Below, one piece after another: positions 13,301-20,609 of a stretch of DNA of 25,941 bases; the stretch's first letter is position 1; the number at the start of each line of letters is the position of its first letter. The position numbers and the translations under genes are program-made. This DNA is from Isoetes engelmannii (lineage: Eukaryota; Streptophyta; Lycopodiopsida; Isoetales; Isoetaceae). The stretch covers positions 3,456-29,396 of the forward strand of contig JAANSK020011134.1 of NCBI GenBank assembly GCA_011763485.2. Direction: 5' to 3'. A model generated the notes under the pieces. The model was not told the origin of the DNA, made no database searches, and was given only the letters and a program-made list of their open reading frames with translations.

Positions 13301-14895
13301 GCAATTAATTTCATCCCAACAACTTGGGAAAGAAATAAGGAAATTTTATAGAAAACCAAAAACATCTCAAGAGACCAACAATGCAGTCTGACGGTTTTTA
13401 TTCGTCAATATTTACATGAAGTGTCAGAATAAGAGGACTAGGCTCGTTTACGATCTTTAATTGATGTAAAACTTAAATAGGTCTGCAATGAGTATAAGGA
13501 TTTTAATAAAAGCAAACTTGTTTAGGTTGCTTTTGCTGATCAGATCGCACTCTGAAATGTCCCACATTGACTGCTCAAATTATGCCTTCTTCTTGTGAAC
13601 CCCTTAACTTTAAATTTGCATTAATTTATGCTCAAACAGTTTGGATCAGATAGCACACCTCTTTAGACTTCAAATCAGGTGCTTTTATTTTTATTAACTC
13701 GGCTTCCCATAGGAATTCGGCCTGCACACACATTCATTTTTAAACAGCAAAACTAACAATAATGTTCTCTTTGAGCAGTTGTTAATGCAAAAAACTCCTA
13801 TTAAACATGATAAATAGAGATCTATTTATAAAACAATCATTTCCAGAAGATGTACAGCATGCAAATATCAGCTAAAACATGAAACAATTTAGTTAGTAAA
13901 CCAAATAAGCATCAGATGTAATAACCCTGATAAGCCTCTCGTGATTAATAAAGCAGAAAACGAGCTTCCAATTGCTGTTTCAGGAGGACAAAAGAATCAC
14001 ACGGGAAGAATTAATAGGCAAATAAACAAGAATACATGTGCATAAGAAACAGCTCCAGCTTTAACTGTATAAATGATGACACTCTCAACATTTGGCCATG
14101 GAAAAATCATATTTGCGTTTCTTCACAAGCATTGCTCACCTCACATCTTTCTTGGAACAGCTTTACAGGAACAAGACCTGTGTCCACAAGCCACTTCGCC
14201 TGTAACAAATACATTTAAATAAAAGATTGAATGAACGGAACCGCGTCGTCAAACAAGGAAGGAAGGTCCTGCTTACAAGTTCGATCAGTCGGTTACGGAG
14301 CTCCCCAGGAAGTGTGAGCTGTGATGTCAAATAAATGCAATGATGCACGTAAAAAGATGAAACTTTATTTGAGAAAATAGAATCGTGACTCAATGATCCA
14401 TTGTCCTTACAATTCAAATAAATTTCACAGTTCAAAAGTCATGAATCTTATGTACATCCTTTAGACCATTGATGTACAAATTTAAAACAGAAAAATCAAG
14501 AGACATACCTCTTGACCCATGTGGGCAATTGAATCAGCAAATTGAGATGCAACACCATCCTTCAGTTTGCCTTCCAAAAGCTCCACTGCATCCAAGGCTA
14601 CCTTGCACTTGCTCAAAGGCAAATCCCCACGAACCTGTGTAAAAGATTAAAAGATGAGAAATACGAAAGCGGGAGATATTCGTGATGCCTGGCTTCACCC
14701 CTTTCAGCTATAAATTAAAAATGATGTGCAAAACCAGTCTTTCAAAGTAATGCATACCACAGTCCAAGAAAGTTCATATATAAACCGGTCAAGTGGCACT
14801 CCCACCCGCAACTTTGGCGCAAAATTTGCCGTTTTCCATTCACGAACACGTTCTTCAGTTACATATTTGCATTCTAAAGCCACCATGGTCATCAT
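559..14895 (-). CDS. THO2: THO complex subunit 2 (THOC2/THO2), complete 31-exon gene
   Basis: Large scaffold subunit of the nuclear THO/TREX complex, which loads export factors on nascent mRNA. Exons 5'->3': 14895-14758, 14634-14509, 14318-14277, 14199-14140, 13721-13659, 13038-12958, 12887-12822, 11596-11549, 11473-11405, 11334-11201, 10784-10709, 10639-10446, 10366-10286, 10200-10029, 9956-9753, 9171-9091, 8939-8820, 8734-8675, 8203-8076, 8002-7906, 7846-7718, 7636-7533, 7440-7260, 6528-6353, 6267-5661, 5459-5355, 5155-5000, 4920-4840, 2413-2045, 1970-942, 864-559. All have GT-AG borders and matching phases. The product is about 1757-1760 aa, near the Arabidopsis length as recalled. Family segments seen: ECKYVTEE (N-terminus), [38 protein letters not shown] (Tho2 region, about 570-650), a coiled coil near 905-980, and [10 protein letters not shown] and [19 protein letters not shown] (Tharp domain, about 880-1190). 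The charged R/E/D-rich tail has KRRK-type NLSs and a proline run near 1594. The ATG at 14895 is the first in exon 2; the ATG at 14886 has the better context (accATGG). Confidence 0.95.
2440..4391 (+). mobile_element. 5'-truncated LINE (reverse transcriptase part) inside THO2 intron 28, antisense
   Basis: A degenerate non-LTR retrotransposon remnant. From about 2480 it encodes the segment before the RT and then the RT itself: [48 protein letters not shown] (near 3125), [14 protein letters not shown] (near 3300) and [12 protein letters not shown] (near 3410-3440). A thumb/C-terminal part follows at 3752-4177 ([30 protein letters not shown]). It carries in-frame stops at 2771-2773 and 3359-3361 and a frameshift just after the FADD motif, near 3450. 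The endonuclease end is missing. It finishes in a (TTA)n tract at 4344-4390, the usual kind of tail for some LINE clades. It opposes THO2 and is removed with intron 28. No target-site duplication was found. It differs clearly in sequence from the LINE at 19531. Confidence 0.85.
4344..4390 (+). repeat. (TTA)n microsatellite, LINE 3' tail
   Basis: About 15 uninterrupted TTA units terminate the intronic LINE. Read as protein they give false poly-Ile and poly-Tyr ORFs. The position directly after the LINE 3' region supports a reverse-transcription tail rather than an unrelated microsatellite. Confidence 0.85.
4392..4839. other. Rest of THO2 intron 28
   Basis: AT-rich intron sequence between the LINE tail and exon 28. 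No ORF, repeat or motif that I can support. Confidence 0.5.
6529..7259. other. THO2 intron 23 (0.73 kb)
   Basis: AT-rich intron between exons 23 and 24, with a GT donor at 7259-7258 and an AG acceptor at 6530-6529 on the minus strand. I saw no mobile element, repeat or RNA gene. Confidence 0.6.
7818..7874. repeat. Short direct repeat across the 5' border of THO2 exon 21
   Basis: CACATTTGCCATTTGTT lies in exon 21 (about 7820-7836) and again in the adjacent intron (about 7852-7868), about 32 bp apart. The acceptor site lies between the two. The exon copy encodes QQMANV, conserved in THO2, so the intron copy is the duplicate. Confidence 0.75.
8204..8674. other. THO2 intron 18 (0.47 kb)
   Basis: AT-rich intron between exons 18 and 19. 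Two loosely similar purine-rich stretches occur near 8295-8345 and 8360-8420, too divergent to call a repeat. Nothing else is visible. Confidence 0.55.
9172..9752. other. THO2 intron 15 (0.58 kb), with an atypical GC-richer core
   Basis: The middle (about 9370-9610) is richer in G and C than the other introns, for example GCGGCTGGCTGAAGCGAGGC near 9390 and GCAGCGGCCGATTG near 9578. This suggests an old insertion, but no coding motif, terminal repeat or target duplication was recognised. The flanking splice sites fit the exons on both sides. Confidence 0.45.
10785..11200. other. THO2 intron 10 (0.42 kb)
   Basis: Ordinary AT-rich intron with a short (TTTC)n-like stretch near 10983-11000. No other structure seen. 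Confidence 0.5.
11597..12821. other. THO2 intron 7 (1.2 kb), parent of the upstream duplicates
   Basis: The longest intron without a mobile element. Much of it (about 11640-12660), together with adjoining exons 8 and 9, reappears upstream of the gene at 16187-17403 and in pieces at 18426-23720. Shared landmarks include GGAAGTAATACATACAAG near 11936, CACCTAGTTAAC near 11963, TTAGGCATTCAA near 12063, TATTCAGCAT near 12125 and TAGGCTCAAAA near 12521. This copy is the one in genic context and so is the likely source. Confidence 0.8.
11658..11735. repeat. Two tandem 39-bp units in THO2 intron 7
   Basis: A 39-bp unit beginning GAAAAATATGTCAAA and ending TTATGCTAAT occurs at 11658-11696 and again at 11697-11735 with only two visible mismatches. 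A simple local duplication. It is not seen in copies A and B, which are shorter here. Confidence 0.85.
13039..13658. other. THO2 intron 5 (0.62 kb)
   Basis: AT-rich intron between exons 5 and 6. No ORF with recognisable similarity, no repeat and no RNA gene seen. Confidence 0.5.
13722..14139. other. THO2 intron 4 (0.42 kb)
   Basis: AT-rich intron between exons 4 and 5 with typical borders. Nothing else visible. Confidence 0.5.
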
Positions 14896-14984
14896 ATTGA
14901 ATATATTATTGACAGACACACAATTGTTTGTTTCTGGGTGAGGCTTGTCCTACTGCAATTTAAGTAGAAATTGCCCACCAAAAC
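14887..14984 (-). other. THO2: THO2 5' leader part of exon 2
   Basis: On the minus strand a pyrimidine-rich tract ending TTTTCTTACAG lies immediately before position 14984, so the ATG-bearing exon probably begins there and carries about 90 nt of 5' UTR. There is no ATG in this piece before the in-frame pair at 14895 and 14892, followed by the ATG at 14886. An in-frame TAG at 14952-14950 closes any frame coming from upstream. The splice assignment is an inference from sequence only. Confidence 0.6.
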
Positions 14985-16013
14985 CTGTAAGAAAACAGGC
15001 AAAATATCTTAATATGGTAATTTTGTGATTCCATTTTGAATAAGGCTGAAGGTTTTTGAACTTTGAATCTATAAACTGCAATCAGTTTGCCATATGGAGC
15101 TTCTTTGGAACTGCATAAACAGCATTCTGATAAATTTACTCATGCTCGGGCATCCGGATTCAGTATAAAAAAACATGACTGGCATACAAAACAAGTGCCA
15201 TGATTAAAGGTCACATAATTACAAAGATGATTAGTTTATTTTCATTGAATGTGTATTATAACTGGCATGTACATGTAGTCTCATATCCCTTGCAAATAGT
15301 CACCATAAGTGCATTTTTAAGACATAGCTGCTTACGTTGCATAGCTTATTGCTCTTTCAACTGAGCAGCCATTCCTCCTCCTACAAATCAGGTTTCTCTT
15401 CCTACCAGAAATGCCAACTATTTCAATTCTGGACTGCCATCTTTTCCATTCCTCCTTCACTAGCTTATTTCGTCCTTCAACATTCTTCTTTCTTGGAGAA
15501 TCATTCCTCAGCTTTATACGCTTATAACAGATAGGCAATGCAACTGTGTCCATTGCTATTCAAGACAAAAAGCCCTCTAAGCAAAAAAAATTCAGATGTA
15601 GCTCCATTTGAAGAAACCGCCGAAGTGCAGCTTTTACACCAGTTTCACCTGAAGAGTTAAAGTTAGTTCCTTCATTGATGCTGAACGAACTATCGAACTG
15701 TTTACAACGCTTGCATTTTGAGCTTCACAAATATCTCTGAATCCAAGGCATGCCTCCCTACAGCAGCAATTACACAATTACATGCCGTACACCTCCTCGA
15801 CTGATAATGTCATTCGTTTGGGAATAATATACAATCAAAGTCTTATGCAGACATGCTGCCATTCTGGCACACACGGTAACAATGTTTTAGCAAAGAATTA
15901 CTGAAAAAACTCCTTCAGAAATCTCGGCCTGTTCTCGAGGCTGCTTTTGTATCATGAAATCCCATATGAAGAAACAGCCGTTTGACAAAGGCGTAGGCAT
16001 AAACTCTTTTTAC
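14985..16013. other. Probable THO2 leader intron (1.0 kb)
   Basis: Lies between the proposed first exon and exon 2. It holds only short ORFs with no recognised similarity. Long first introns in a 5' leader are frequent in plant housekeeping genes and often raise expression; that role here is only an inference. A further leader exon inside it cannot be excluded. Confidence 0.4.
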
Positions 16014-16165
16014 CTTTTTGTTTGTGCTGAGGACGAAGCTGCTGCTTGGCCGAAGTTGCTGTATGAATATCACCGACCGAACTCGCCATTTGAGCAGCGG
16101 AAGGGCCGGGTTAGGGTTGCGAAAGACCAATTGCGAGGAATGGGTTCCGGCTTGCCATGAATGAG
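16014..16165 (-). other. Probable THO2 non-coding first exon (5' UTR) with candidate uORF
   Basis: On the minus strand this GC-richer stretch ends at a donor AAG|GTAAAAAG at 16014/16013, which pairs in a plausible way with the acceptor at 14985. Together they give a 1.0 kb leader intron. It contains an ATG at 16089-16087 in good context (AAATGGCG). Read through the proposed splice, that ATG gives a 36-codon ORF that stops at 14952-14950, 54 nt before the main ATG and in the same frame. The 5' edge is arbitrary because a transcription start cannot be read from sequence. The exon could also start downstream of the uATG, in which case there is no uORF. Confidence 0.45.
16106..16122 (-). promoter_or_regulatory. 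Telo-box-like motif near the THO2 5' end
   Basis: The minus strand reads GCAACCCTAACCCGG here. It contains ACCCTAACCC, close to the plant telo-box (AAACCCTAA), which is common near the 5' ends of housekeeping and translation/RNA-processing genes. It sits about 30-60 bp inside the presumed first exon and only about 65 bp from the start of repeat copy A. One mismatch from the consensus makes the call tentative. Confidence 0.35.
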
Positions 16166-16189
16166 GCCATTTGCAGCACTGCTGTGCCC

Positions 16190-16345
16190 CACGGCACTGT
16201 TGTTTTACTATATGCTAATTTTTTCGAAAATCAAAACTCTGTGTTAAAGTGAATGTTAAATTTATTTTTTACAAATAGATTTTTTTGAAAAATCAAAACT
16301 CTGTGTTTAAAGTGAATGTTAAAGTTTATTCACAAATTTTGTGAG
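16190..16345. repeat. Head of copy A with an internal two-unit repeat
   Basis: A unit of the form TCGAAAATCAAAACTCTGTG followed by TTAAAGTGAATGTTAAA occurs twice in a row (about 16222-16262 and 16285-16325), with a few changes between units. The same paired arrangement is at the head of copy B (about 18462-18570), so the internal duplication preceded the A/B duplication. It is not found in the THO2 intron. Confidence 0.75.
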
Positions 16346-16729
16346 AATTTTGTATTTTTTATCCTATTCAATGATCCTATCCAAGTATCCTTGTGAATTA
16401 TCAATTGCAACTTACAATATCCAACTCATGGTTTGGATGGCTACGAGATTGTTTTCAGAGAAGGATATACATGAGATTCTCATATTGACAAGCAAGTTCT
16501 TTTGGTGTTCCTAGGTGGCATTTCTATATCAAATACTCTATGCATGATCGAAGCAATCTTTCCGTGGATGATAAAAAACAATTCAATTCAAATTTATGCA
16601 TCGATAATGCTACAAGAAAGAAATTAAAGGAACCCAAAAACTTGTCAATCCTACACAGGAAGTAATACATACTAGTTAACATAGTTAGGCCACCTAGTTA
16701 ACATACGTTCAAATGATGATGGAATTTTA

Positions 16730-17000
16730 ACGTCCACGGGAAGCCGTAGCTTATGGGACATTTTACAACACATCCAGATGGGTCCTGCCCCCAGCACTAT
16801 ACGTGGCTGAAGTGGGTCCTTTCCCCAACAACTTTACATGGCCACTTTCACAATGAGGTGTTGAAACCGTGACCTTAGCTAAGTATGGCAGTAACACTTG
16901 TTAACACTTGGTTTGGAGAAAGAATAGATACAACACTTGATGTATGTTTAAGCCATGTAAGGTGTAGATAGATGAAGTACAAATGACATTCTCCTCCTAT
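16730..17000. repeat. Block of about 265 bp inserted in copies A and B but absent from THO2 intron 7
   Basis: Between landmarks shared with the intron (GTTCAAATGATGATGGAAT before, GGAGGCATGAGC after), copies A and B carry an extra stretch starting near CCACGGGAAGCCGTAGCTTA and containing GGGTCCTGCCCCCAGCAC, TGGCTGAAGTGGGTCC and GAAACCGTGACCTTAG. The parent goes directly from one landmark to the other with about 50 bp between. It has no ORF and no obvious terminal repeats. It may be a short non-autonomous element inserted before the A/B split; the family is not identified. Confidence 0.5.
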
Positions 17001-17394
17001 AAGGAGGCATGAGCTTCTTAGGCATTCAAGTTAAACTATTGCATTCTAATGCAAGACAAGCAAGAAAATGTGTATCAATCTTAATAGTATTCAGCATGAT
17101 GGAGGTGTGCAAATATCAAGCATTAACATGACCTATCTACAATGTTTTATCAAATTTCCTCTTCTGAAGGTATTGCTTATGTTTTTGTTTTTCTGCTTTC
17201 TTGTTCTCTTGGACATGCGCTAATGATATTCCTTTGAGATGAAAAGACTCCCCTTTCTTTGTTAAGTCTCCAAGTACATCATCATCCTATGATGACCCAG
17301 ACTTTGGAGAGGGATGTAAAACTGATCCCCTTGGACTTTATAGGCTCAAAAGGGCTTGTTTGTTCATGATGTTCCATCTTTATGAATAAGGTTT

Positions 17395-17403
17395 ATGGAT
17401 AAC
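17395..17403. repeat. Left 9-bp MULE target-site duplicate (ATGGATAAC)
   Basis: Directly precedes the left terminal inverted repeat at 17404. It matches 8 of 9 bases with ATGGATAAA at 23643-23651, just after the right end of the MULE in copy B. Nine-base target duplications are diagnostic of Mutator-superfamily transposition. Confidence 0.7.
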
Positions 17404-17686
17404 GAGCAAATTACCTAAATGCCCCTATATTTTGTGTATTCTACCAAAATAGCCCTTGTATTTCAAATATTTTTCCAAAATGCCCCTGGTCAATAAAATA
17501 CAACTATATTATAGCATAATTACCTAAATGCCCCCAATTATTTAAGAAATTACTAAAACGCCCCTGAAATACAATAAAATTTACTAAAATGCCCCTGCTT
17601 CACAAAAATGGACACATGACCAAAAAAAAATTTTGACACATGAATGTCCTTTGAAGATAATTGATTACTGGAAGATACATTCTGAA
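17404..17686 (+). mobile_element. Left terminal inverted repeat of a MULE (solo, truncated) in copy A
   Basis: Starts GAGCAAATTACC, which corresponds to GGGAAAGTTACC at the outer end of the right repeat (reverse complement of 23631-23642). It holds five spaced copies of an AAATGCCCC motif (near 17417, 17479, 17525, 17557 and 17587). It parallels 22638-22910 closely up to about 17686, where similarity stops abruptly. The interior and right end are missing, so this is a dead fragment. Confidence 0.75.
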
Positions 17687-18172
17687 TGATATGTATATGG
17701 TAGTTCAGGGGAGTGGTCTTGAACGTTAGTCTTGGTGGACTAGCATGGGGTGCGTAAGCTTGGCAAATTATTGGCAAGACATGGCAAATAAATGGCTACA
17801 AGGGATCGGCTACAAATGGGAACGACTGTTTTTGGACAATAGCTACAGTGGTACTAAGACGAACAGAAGGAAGAGATTCAGACATTCTTCCCGACAGACT
17901 GTTTATTCTGATACATAAACGACAGCATCTATTCAGCCTAGAACTTACCTCTGCGACCTTGTCTAAGAAGAATCTATCTTGCATCTTGGTTCTTCAGCCT
18001 CAGCATCCAGTGACCATCTTTGTACTTCCTTAGACAATCTTATCCAAAGTTTGTGAGTAGTGGATTGAGAATTTGCCATTGCCCTCTGTCTTGAGTAATC
18101 TGCCAGTTCTTAGCACTGTGTGACCCGGTTGGGCGGTGAAATACCATGAGTTAGTTCTATTGTCAAAATTTT
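17687..18172. other. Unclassified sequence between the MULE fragment and a LINE fragment
   Basis: Not related to the rest of the window as far as I can see. It begins where copy A loses similarity to copy B and ends at the LINE endonuclease fragment. Short ORFs on both strands (for example 17796-17984 minus) have no recognisable motif. Probably the interior of another decayed insertion. Confidence 0.4.
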
Positions 18173-18369
18173 CTCTGCAGTATTTTCGACCTGGCAATCT
18201 GCAATGGGCTGGCACATTGGCCATCCTCCGGCCACTACACTTGCCGGCAGGAAAACCAGGGGGGAGGTCATAGTGTGGTCGACTATGTGATATTAGAGGA
18301 GCGGAACTTGCATCTCCTCAGGCAGCTTGATGTGGGCACTGCATCTAGGGATTACTATCTAATTTTGTT
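18173..18369 (+). mobile_element. LINE fragment C: C-terminal part of the endonuclease domain
   Basis: Encodes SIFDLAICNGLAHWPSS, then TCRQENQGGGHSVVDY and a short LEERN segment ending DVGTAS. This aligns with the same part of the LINEs at 19531 (SIFDLLICNGMASWPSS) and 25270 (FDLIVCNGLAQWPSS). SVVDY is the conserved S-x-x-D-Y stretch near the end of the AP-type endonuclease. The fragment is cut on both sides. Its 5' edge falls within about ten codons of the 5' edge of the LINE at 19531. It runs directly into the hairpin and direct repeat described next. Confidence 0.8.
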
Positions 18370-18425
18370 AGATAGTAATCCCTAGATGTGGGCACTGCAT
18401 CTAAGGATTACTATCTAATGTTGTT
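18329..18425. repeat. 41-bp direct repeat with an intervening perfect 18-bp hairpin
   Basis: A 41-bp unit starting GATGTGGGCACTGCATCTA occurs at 18329-18369 and again at 18385-18425 with two differences. Overlapping the first unit, CTAGGGATTACTATCTAA (18345-18362) is followed after 5 nt by its exact reverse complement (18368-18385). The second unit ends exactly where copy B begins. The pattern fits template switching during repair at the A/B junction. Confidence 0.9.
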
Positions 18426-19530
18426 ACCCCACGGCACTGTTGTTTTACTATATGCTAATTTTTTCGAAAATCAAAACTGTGTGTTAAAGTGAATGTTAAA
18501 TTTATTTACAAATCTTTTTTTTTTTTTGAAAAATCAAAACTCTGTGCTTAAAGTGAATGTTAAAGTATATTCACAAATTTTGTGAGAATTTTGTATTTTT
18601 ATTTATCCTATTCAATTATCCTATCCAAATATCCAATGTTCACTGCACTTGGTATGAGTTCCTCTTCCAAAATATCCAATATTCACTGCAACCCAACTAT
18701 GTCGGAACTTGCCATGTGAATTATCAATTGCAACTTACAATGTCCAACTCGTGGTTTGGATGGCTACGAGATTGTTTTCAGAGAAGGATATACACGAGAT
18801 TCTCATATTGACAAGCAAGTTCTTTTGGTGTTCCTAGGTGGCATTTCTATGTCAAATACTCTATGCATGATCTAAGCAATCTTTCCGTGGACGATAAAAA
18901 ACAATTCAATTCAAATTCGTGCATCGGTAATGCTACAAAGAAAGAAATAAAAGGAACCCAAAAACTTGTCAATCCTACACAGGAAGTAATACATACAAGG
19001 CCACCTAGTTAACATACGTTCAAATAATGATCGAATATTAACATCCACGGAAAGCCGTAGCTTATGGAACATTTACAACACATCCAGATGGGTCCTGCCC
19101 CCAGCACTATACGTGGCTGAAGTGGGTCCTTCCCCCAACAACTTTACAACATGACATGGCCACTTTCACAATGAGGTGTTGAAACCGTGACCTTAGGTAT
19201 GGCAGTAACACTTGTTAACACTTGGCTTGGAGAAAGAATAGATACAATCATTGATGCCTGTTTAAGCCATATAAGGTGTATTAGAGAAGTACAAACGACG
19301 TTCTCCTCCTATAAGGAGGCATGAGCTTCTTAGGCATTCAAGTTAAACTATTGCATTCTAATGCAAGACATGCAAGAAGATATGTATCAATCTTAACAAT
19401 ATCTGGCATGATGGAGGTGTACAAATATCAAGCATTCGCATGACCTATCTATAATGTTTTATCAAATTTCCTCTTCTGAAGGGATTGCTTGTGTTTTTGT
19501 GTTTCTACTTGCTTTGTTCTCCTGGACATG
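18426..19530. pseudogene. Copy B (part 1): duplicate of THO2 exons 8-9/intron 7
   Basis: Begins CCCCACGGCACTG, as copy A does, and stays close to it throughout. It keeps more of the parent: TTGGTATGAGTTCC is a remnant of exon 9 (parent near 11418), and CCAATATTCACTGCA and GGAACTTGCCATGTGAATTA follow the exon 9/exon 8 intron. Most of exon 9 is nonetheless deleted, and exon 8 has the same internal loss as in copy A. It therefore descends with A from one ancestral duplicate. The 265-bp extra block is present near 19040-19310. The copy is interrupted at about 19531 by a LINE and resumes at about 22542. Confidence 0.8.
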
Positions 19531-20561
19531 TGCAGTTGCTCTTGTTTGGCAGCATCTTCGACCTGCTAATCTGCAATGGAATGGCGTCGTGGCCATCCTC
19601 CAGTAGATACACTTGCCGAAATGAGAACCAGGGGGGCGGACACAGTGTGGTCGACTATGTGTTCATGGAAGACCGACCCCTCATTACGCATTACGACTTT
19701 GGCACAGCAAGCTAGGATGAGGAAGTGCACTCCGACTACCAGCCCCTCCTCTTGAGGGTATCGTTATAGGTCGCCCGCGCAACCGTTCCCTCGGCGACTC
19801 AAATACCCCAGTTGTGCCTGGACTATGACCGAACAGAGAGCTACACACAGATGGTCGAGCAGGGCCTGACAGAGATATGGCAGCTCCCCATACTACAGCA
19901 ACAGACCGTCCGCCTGATCCAGATCCTCATGGCAGACATAAACACATGCTTCGTGAGGGGCCGCTCGCACGGACAAGTCAGGATCTCCACCTTCCCACAT
20001 AATCGTTGGTTTGATGAGGAATGCTGCAAATTGAAACGCCAGCTCTGCCAGGTCACTGACCCCAGTGAGGGCCCCCAGGCCATCGCTCAGTACTGCAACT
20101 TCCTCAAGCGCAAAAAGGCTGTGTATCTTGCAGAATGCCAGCACCAAATGTTCTGCCTCTTGGAACGCCACCCTAGGAGATTTTGGAGAGAGGTGATGAG
20201 GAAGGCATGGCAACCTCTAGGAGACATTACTGCAGAGCGGTGGGTCCAGTACCTGCAACACCTGTATGATCCTTTCGGCAAACAGGAACCAGTGCCCCCA
20301 CAGACGGGGCTACCACTAACCATCGCAGTAAATGACGTGATCATGGGCCTCCAACGCCTGGCTAATAGAAGGCAGCAGATTGAATGGTATGCAGCGGAAC
20401 TCTTCAAATGGGTCCGGCCGCCAATGGTGTTCGTACTGACAGTAATGTTCAACACAACACTATAGGAAGGACTTCCGGCTCGACGAACTTGCAGCAGGGT
20501 GGTCCCCATATACAATACCGGGGACCCGAACTGCTCGGCCAATTACCGCACCATAATGGTC

Positions 20562-20609
<48 letters not shown>

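Larger units (their letters stand above)
16187..17403. pseudogene. Copy A: truncated duplicate of THO2 exon 8/intron 7
   Basis: From about 16350 this follows THO2 11360-12575 in the same orientation. CTATTCAATGAT matches 11378, GAATTATCAATTGCAACTTA matches intron 8/exon 8 at 11526-11550, GGTTTGGAT is an exon 8 remnant, and TTAGGCATTCAA, TATTCAGCAT and TAGGCTCAAAA match intron 7. Exon 8 has lost about 12 bp and its splice sites; exon 9 is almost wholly deleted. Introns are retained, so this is a DNA-level duplicate and not a retrocopy. The first 160 bp (16187-16345) and a block of about 265 bp at 16730-17000 have no counterpart in the parent. The copy ends at the 9-bp target site of the MULE. 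It begins only about 25 bp beyond the presumed THO2 first exon. Confidence 0.8.

Noticed and set aside
16730-17000. Block in copy A as a tRNA-derived SINE because of GAAACCGTGACC
   Set aside because: The resemblance to a promoter B box is weak and no A box or tail was found; left unclassified.
17404-17600. Regularly spaced AAATGCCCC motifs as a CRISPR-like array
   Set aside because: The spacing is uneven, the spacers are repeated in three places, and the stretch is the terminal inverted repeat of a MULE in a plant nuclear sequence.
17796-18224. Minus-strand ORFs of 62-64 aa as small genes
   Set aside because: No recognisable motif, no conserved context, and they lie between mobile-element fragments.
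16187-19530. Copies A and B as long terminal repeats of an LTR element
   Set aside because: They match THO2 intron and exon sequence, have no TG...CA ends or primer-binding site, and the DNA between them has no gag or pol motifs.
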